This document shows, piece by piece, positions 13,979-15,876 of a stretch of DNA of 15,876 nt. Made by a program: the position numbers and the translations under genes. The notes under the pieces are model-generated. The model was not told the origin of the DNA. It saw only the letters and a program-made list of their open reading frames with translations, and ran no database searches. Positions within the stretch are counted from its first letter, which is position 1, and every line of letters starts with the position of its first letter. Origin of the DNA: Microcaldota archaeon (GTDB lineage Archaea; Micrarchaeota; Micrarchaeia; Micrarchaeales; CABMGC01); assembly GCA_021792235.1 (NCBI GenBank), contig JAJYVC010000021.1, positions 1 to 15,876 on the forward strand. Reading direction: 5' to 3'.

Positions 13979-14749
13979 ATGAAGATAGAAACTGTATTAA
14001 AAGAATTTAAGGAAAAGGTATGTGAACAGATTTCAATAGAGAGTGAGGGACTAAACCGCTACATAGTTAATACACCATTCAAATTTGATGATGGTGACCA
14101 CTTAGTAATAGTTTTGAAAAATGAGAATAATAAGTGGGCATTAACAGACGAAGCTCATACTTTTATGCATCTAAGCTATATGTTAGACGTTAAGGATTTG
14201 GAATATGGAACAAGAAAAAGTATTATTGACGACACACTAAAAATGTTTAGTGTATTTGAGATTGATGGAGAACTCAAATTACAAATACCTAATGATGAAT
14301 TTGGCAATGCGCTATACAGTTATATTCAAGCCCTTTTGAAGATAACAGATATAACTTATCTATCAAGAGAACGTGCAAAATCAACATTTATTGAAGACTT
14401 TAGGCATTACTTTACTAAGAGATTTGAGCAATACAAACCAGAATTTGAATGGACACCAGAAAAAGATATACAAAAGAAGTATGTAGTAGATTGTAAGTTA
14501 GAAGTAAATGGTAAAATCTATTTGGTATTTGCATTGCAGAATGACCTATCAGTAGCACGAGCTACAATAGACTTACTCACTTTTGAAAAGTGGAACCTTA
14601 AATTCAATTCAATAGGAATATATGAAGAACCCAAGACAATACAAGACGACTTAAAAGATAAGCTTACTGATGTAGTTGTCAAACAATATACTTCACTTAG
14701 TGAAGATAACGAAGATAGAATTTACAATTATATAACAAGCCAAATCTAA
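13979..14749 (+). CDS. DUF1828/DUF1829-like protein, second gene of the accessory pair
   Basis: The 256-aa soluble protein appears to combine a DUF1828-type N-terminus, with FDDGDHLVIVL then WALTDEAHTFMHLSYML at residues 36-69, and a DUF1829-type C-terminus, with YLVFALQND near 181-189, LLTFEKWNLKFNSIGIY near 198-214 and a closing NEDRIYNYI. Both assignments are from memory of family patterns. No catalytic motif can be named, and there are no membrane segments. GTGGT stands six bases before ATG 13979; GTG 13970, overlapping the preceding TAG stop, is an alternative start. AT-rich like its partner, it is probably from the same acquisition. Tight coupling of two unknowns in a mobile context is typical of toxin-antitoxin or defence pairs, but nothing here proves that. 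It converges with the zinc-ribbon gene, leaving four bases. Confidence 0.62.
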   Translation: MKIETVLKEFKEKVCEQISIESEGLNRYIVNTPFKFDDGDHLVIVLKNENNKWALTDEAHTFMHLSYMLDVKDLEYGTRKSIIDDTLKMFSVFEIDGELKLQIPNDEFGNALYSYIQALLKITDITYLSRERAKSTFIEDFRHYFTKRFEQYKPEFEWTPEKDIQKKYVVDCKLEVNGKIYLVFALQNDLSVARATIDLLTFEKWNLKFNSIGIYEEPKTIQDDLKDKLTDVVVKQYTSLSEDNEDRIYNYITSQI

Positions 14750-14753
14750 TATC

Positions 14754-14894
14754 TTATCTCTTCTTTCTCGGAATATTCCAATACGGGCTTTTGCACTTAG
14801 GGCATACTTTAGGCTCATCCTTTGTGTATTCTCTTGGGAACCAGATATGACCGCAACGCTCGCACTTATAACCATCAATTTTTATCTTTGCCAT
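14754..14894 (-). CDS. 46-aa zinc-ribbon protein
   Basis: This is a short gene, easy to miss. The minus strand from ATG 14894 reads a 46-residue protein with two zinc knuckles: Cys11-x-x-Cys14 in YKCERCGHIWFPR and Cys31-x-x-Cys34 in VCPKCKSPYWN, ending in a basic tail (IPRKKR) and TAA at 14756-14754. Small proteins of this pattern recur in archaeal genomes, often near mobile or accessory genes; their role is unsettled, with nucleic-acid or protein binding plausible. A TATA box (CTTTATATACC on the minus strand) centred about 27 bp upstream predicts a leaderless transcript. The gene is divergent from the transposase gene and shares with it a control region holding repeated palindromic motifs. 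The zinc ribbon is clear from the sequence; the function is not. Confidence 0.8.
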   Translation of the reverse strand: MAKIKIDGYKCERCGHIWFPREYTKDEPKVCPKCKSPYWNIPRKKR

Positions 14895-14905
14895 AGTTTA
14901 ACTAT
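14893..14905. promoter_or_regulatory. Perfect palindrome over the zinc-ribbon gene start
   Basis: ATAGTT-T-AACTAT is a perfect 6-bp inverted repeat around a single T. It covers the first two bases of the zinc-ribbon start codon and its predicted transcription start, a position suited to a repressor site. Confidence 0.45.
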
Positions 14906-14923
14906 ATTACCATAAGGTATATA
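14903..14923. repeat. 21-bp regulatory repeat, copy 1, over the zinc-ribbon promoter
   Basis: The pattern is TATATTACC, three variable bases, then GGTATATA with an A just before the first G. TACC and GGTA form an inverted repeat around ATAA. It overlaps the leftward TATA box (minus strand CTTTATATACC, 14916-14926). A second copy with only two differing bases begins exactly 49 bp downstream. Confidence 0.65.
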
Positions 14924-14951
14924 AAGATAGCGTCGTAGCCGTTAGTAGCAG

Positions 14952-14972
14952 TATATTACCAATAGGTATATA
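14952..14972. repeat. 21-bp regulatory repeat, copy 2, over the transposase promoter
   Basis: It matches copy 1 at 14903-14923 in 19 of 21 positions; the difference is a TA/AT swap in the centre. It overlaps the palindromic TATA element at 14964-14977 that stands before the transposase gene. Confidence 0.65.
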
Positions 14973-14977
14973 TACCT
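14964..14977 (+). promoter_or_regulatory. Palindromic TATA element of the transposase gene
   Basis: AGGTATATATACCT is a perfect 14-bp palindrome containing the TATA box. Its centre is about 41 bp before ATG 15012, predicting a start near 14997 and a leader of about 15 nt that ends in GTGAT, three bases before the ATG. Confidence 0.55.
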
Positions 14978-15011
14978 GTTTGTTCATAGTATTAGTATAA
15001 GACGTGATAAT

Positions 15012-15876
15012 ATGCAAGCAGACCTCAAAGGAGAATCAGAAGCCAGAAAGGAAAGAGGAGCTGAAGTCCTTAATACAAGAGTGCCAGAGAAAGTCAATGA
15101 AACTACATACCTCATACCTTCCTCTGATGGTGCTACCAAATACAAGGTAAGGCACTTGGACGCCTACTCTTGCACCTGCCCTGATTATATGAACAGATGC
15201 AAAGATAGGTGACTATACTGCAAACACATTAACGCCATAATCCTATTCACGAAGCTAAAGAACAAGGTAGAAATAGATGACTTTCAGGTTGAAGACATTA
15301 TGGAAGAAAAGGCGTGTCCTTCATGCAAGAGCGAAAACATAAAGCAAAAAGGAACACGAAAGAACAAGTCAGGGTCTAAGCAGAGATACAAGTGTAAGGA
15401 CTGTAGCTCATACTTCGTCCTTGACCCTGCAAAAGGCATCAAAGGTAATGCAAGAATACTGTGCCTCGCCTTAGATATGTATTACAAAGGCAATTCGCTT
15501 AGGGACATACAGAATACGCTCTATACGTCCTTTGGGCTAAAACTACACCATGAAACGATTAGACGCTGGAATAACAGATTTATGGGCAAGATAAATACAT
15601 ATACGAATACACTCAAACCACAAACAAGCGAGAAAATGCACATAGACGAACAAGTAATACAAATAGGCAAGGACAACGAGTATTGCTGGAATGCTATGGA
15701 TAACAAGACGAGGTTTCTACTGGCTACACAGATAACGAAGGTTAGACGCATAAAGGACGCAAGAGGGATTATTCAGAAGGCTAAGGCAGTAATATCTCAA
15801 ACGCCAAGAGAGATAGCAACTGATAAGGGTCAGTTCTACAAGAAGGCTATAAGACGTGAGTTTCCTACACATGCAC
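15012..15876 (+). pseudogene. SWIM-finger DDE transposase, interrupted by an in-frame TGA and cut by the window edge
   Basis: The frame from ATG 15012 runs to the right edge (288 codons) with a single stop, TGA at codon 67 (15210-15212). Across the stop the sequence forms one SWIM zinc finger: Cys54-x-Cys56 in SCTCPDY before it and Cys70-x-His72 in LYCKHIN after it, so a continuous protein is implied. A zinc ribbon follows (Cys102, Cys105, Cys128, Cys131; ACPSCKSEN, YKCKDC), then a helix-turn-helix-like region (SLRDIQNTLYTSFGLKLHHE) and the start of an RNase H-like DDE domain with Asp212 in HIDEQ and Asp271 in TDKGQFY. The fold recalls IS6/IS240-type archaeal transposases. A one-base change GGA to TGA would explain the break. 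In-frame ATG 15300 could start a shorter ribbon-plus-DDE protein. Terminal inverted repeats cannot be defined in the window. Confidence 0.82.

Noticed and set aside
15210..15212. Genome-wide reassignment of UGA as an amino acid
   Set aside because: UGA terminates the aldolase, ATPase, Ig-domain protein, VKOR, processive glycosyltransferase and helicase genes at family-appropriate ends, so it is a stop here.
1..15876. CRISPR array or rRNA gene
   Set aside because: No regularly spaced set of repeats with spacers and no rRNA-like conserved block was seen on either strand.

Overview
The window reads as archaeal chromosome. Several genes sit behind archaeal TATA-like boxes 23-28 bp upstream of leaderless or nearly leaderless starts (for example TTTAATAA before the BcsA-like glycosyltransferase and TTTATATA before a 78-aa ORF). 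The gene content is archaeal: a Hef/FANCM-type helicase, a DUF929 thiol protein, a CXC-tailed MTA phosphorylase and a DPM1-like glycosyltransferase. Arginine is mostly AGG and isoleucine mostly ATA. The mix would suit a Micrarchaeota-like or other acidophile-associated archaeon, but that placement is a guess. UGA is a normal stop here, since at least six genes end in it.

Layout. (1) 1-1157: the 3' end of a class II aldolase converges on an MTA phosphorylase gene; together they suggest salvage of S-adenosylmethionine by-products. (2) 1227-5369, minus strand: a four-gene operon of PadR-like regulator, DrrA-like ATPase, ABC-2 permease and a membrane-anchored protein with four Ig-like (NEW3/CARDB-type) domains. 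This is a regulated export or cell-surface system. (3) 5517-8238, plus strand: an acetolactate-synthase-like ThDP enzyme of the surface-polysaccharide type, followed by a DPM1-like glycosyltransferase, divergent from the ABC operon. (4) 8245-9491, minus strand: a VKOR-family quinone-linked thiol oxidase and a DUF929 thioredoxin-like protein, a likely extracytoplasmic disulfide-forming pair. (5) 9608-10918: a processive, membrane-embedded GT2 with D, DxD, TED and QxxRW motifs. (6) 11032-11553: two small unknown genes. (7) 11722-13266: a helicase-only Hef.

From about 13,370 onward the character changes. A short direct repeat and inverted repeats lead into an AT-rich accessory segment. It holds a two-gene cassette (DUF6978-like plus DUF1828/DUF1829-like), a 46-aa zinc-ribbon gene on the opposite strand, a divergent control region with two copies of a 21-bp motif lying on the two TATA boxes, and a SWIM-finger DDE transposase. 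The transposase frame is interrupted by one in-frame TGA and runs off the right edge. This block looks horizontally acquired and is the best place in the window for an undescribed system.
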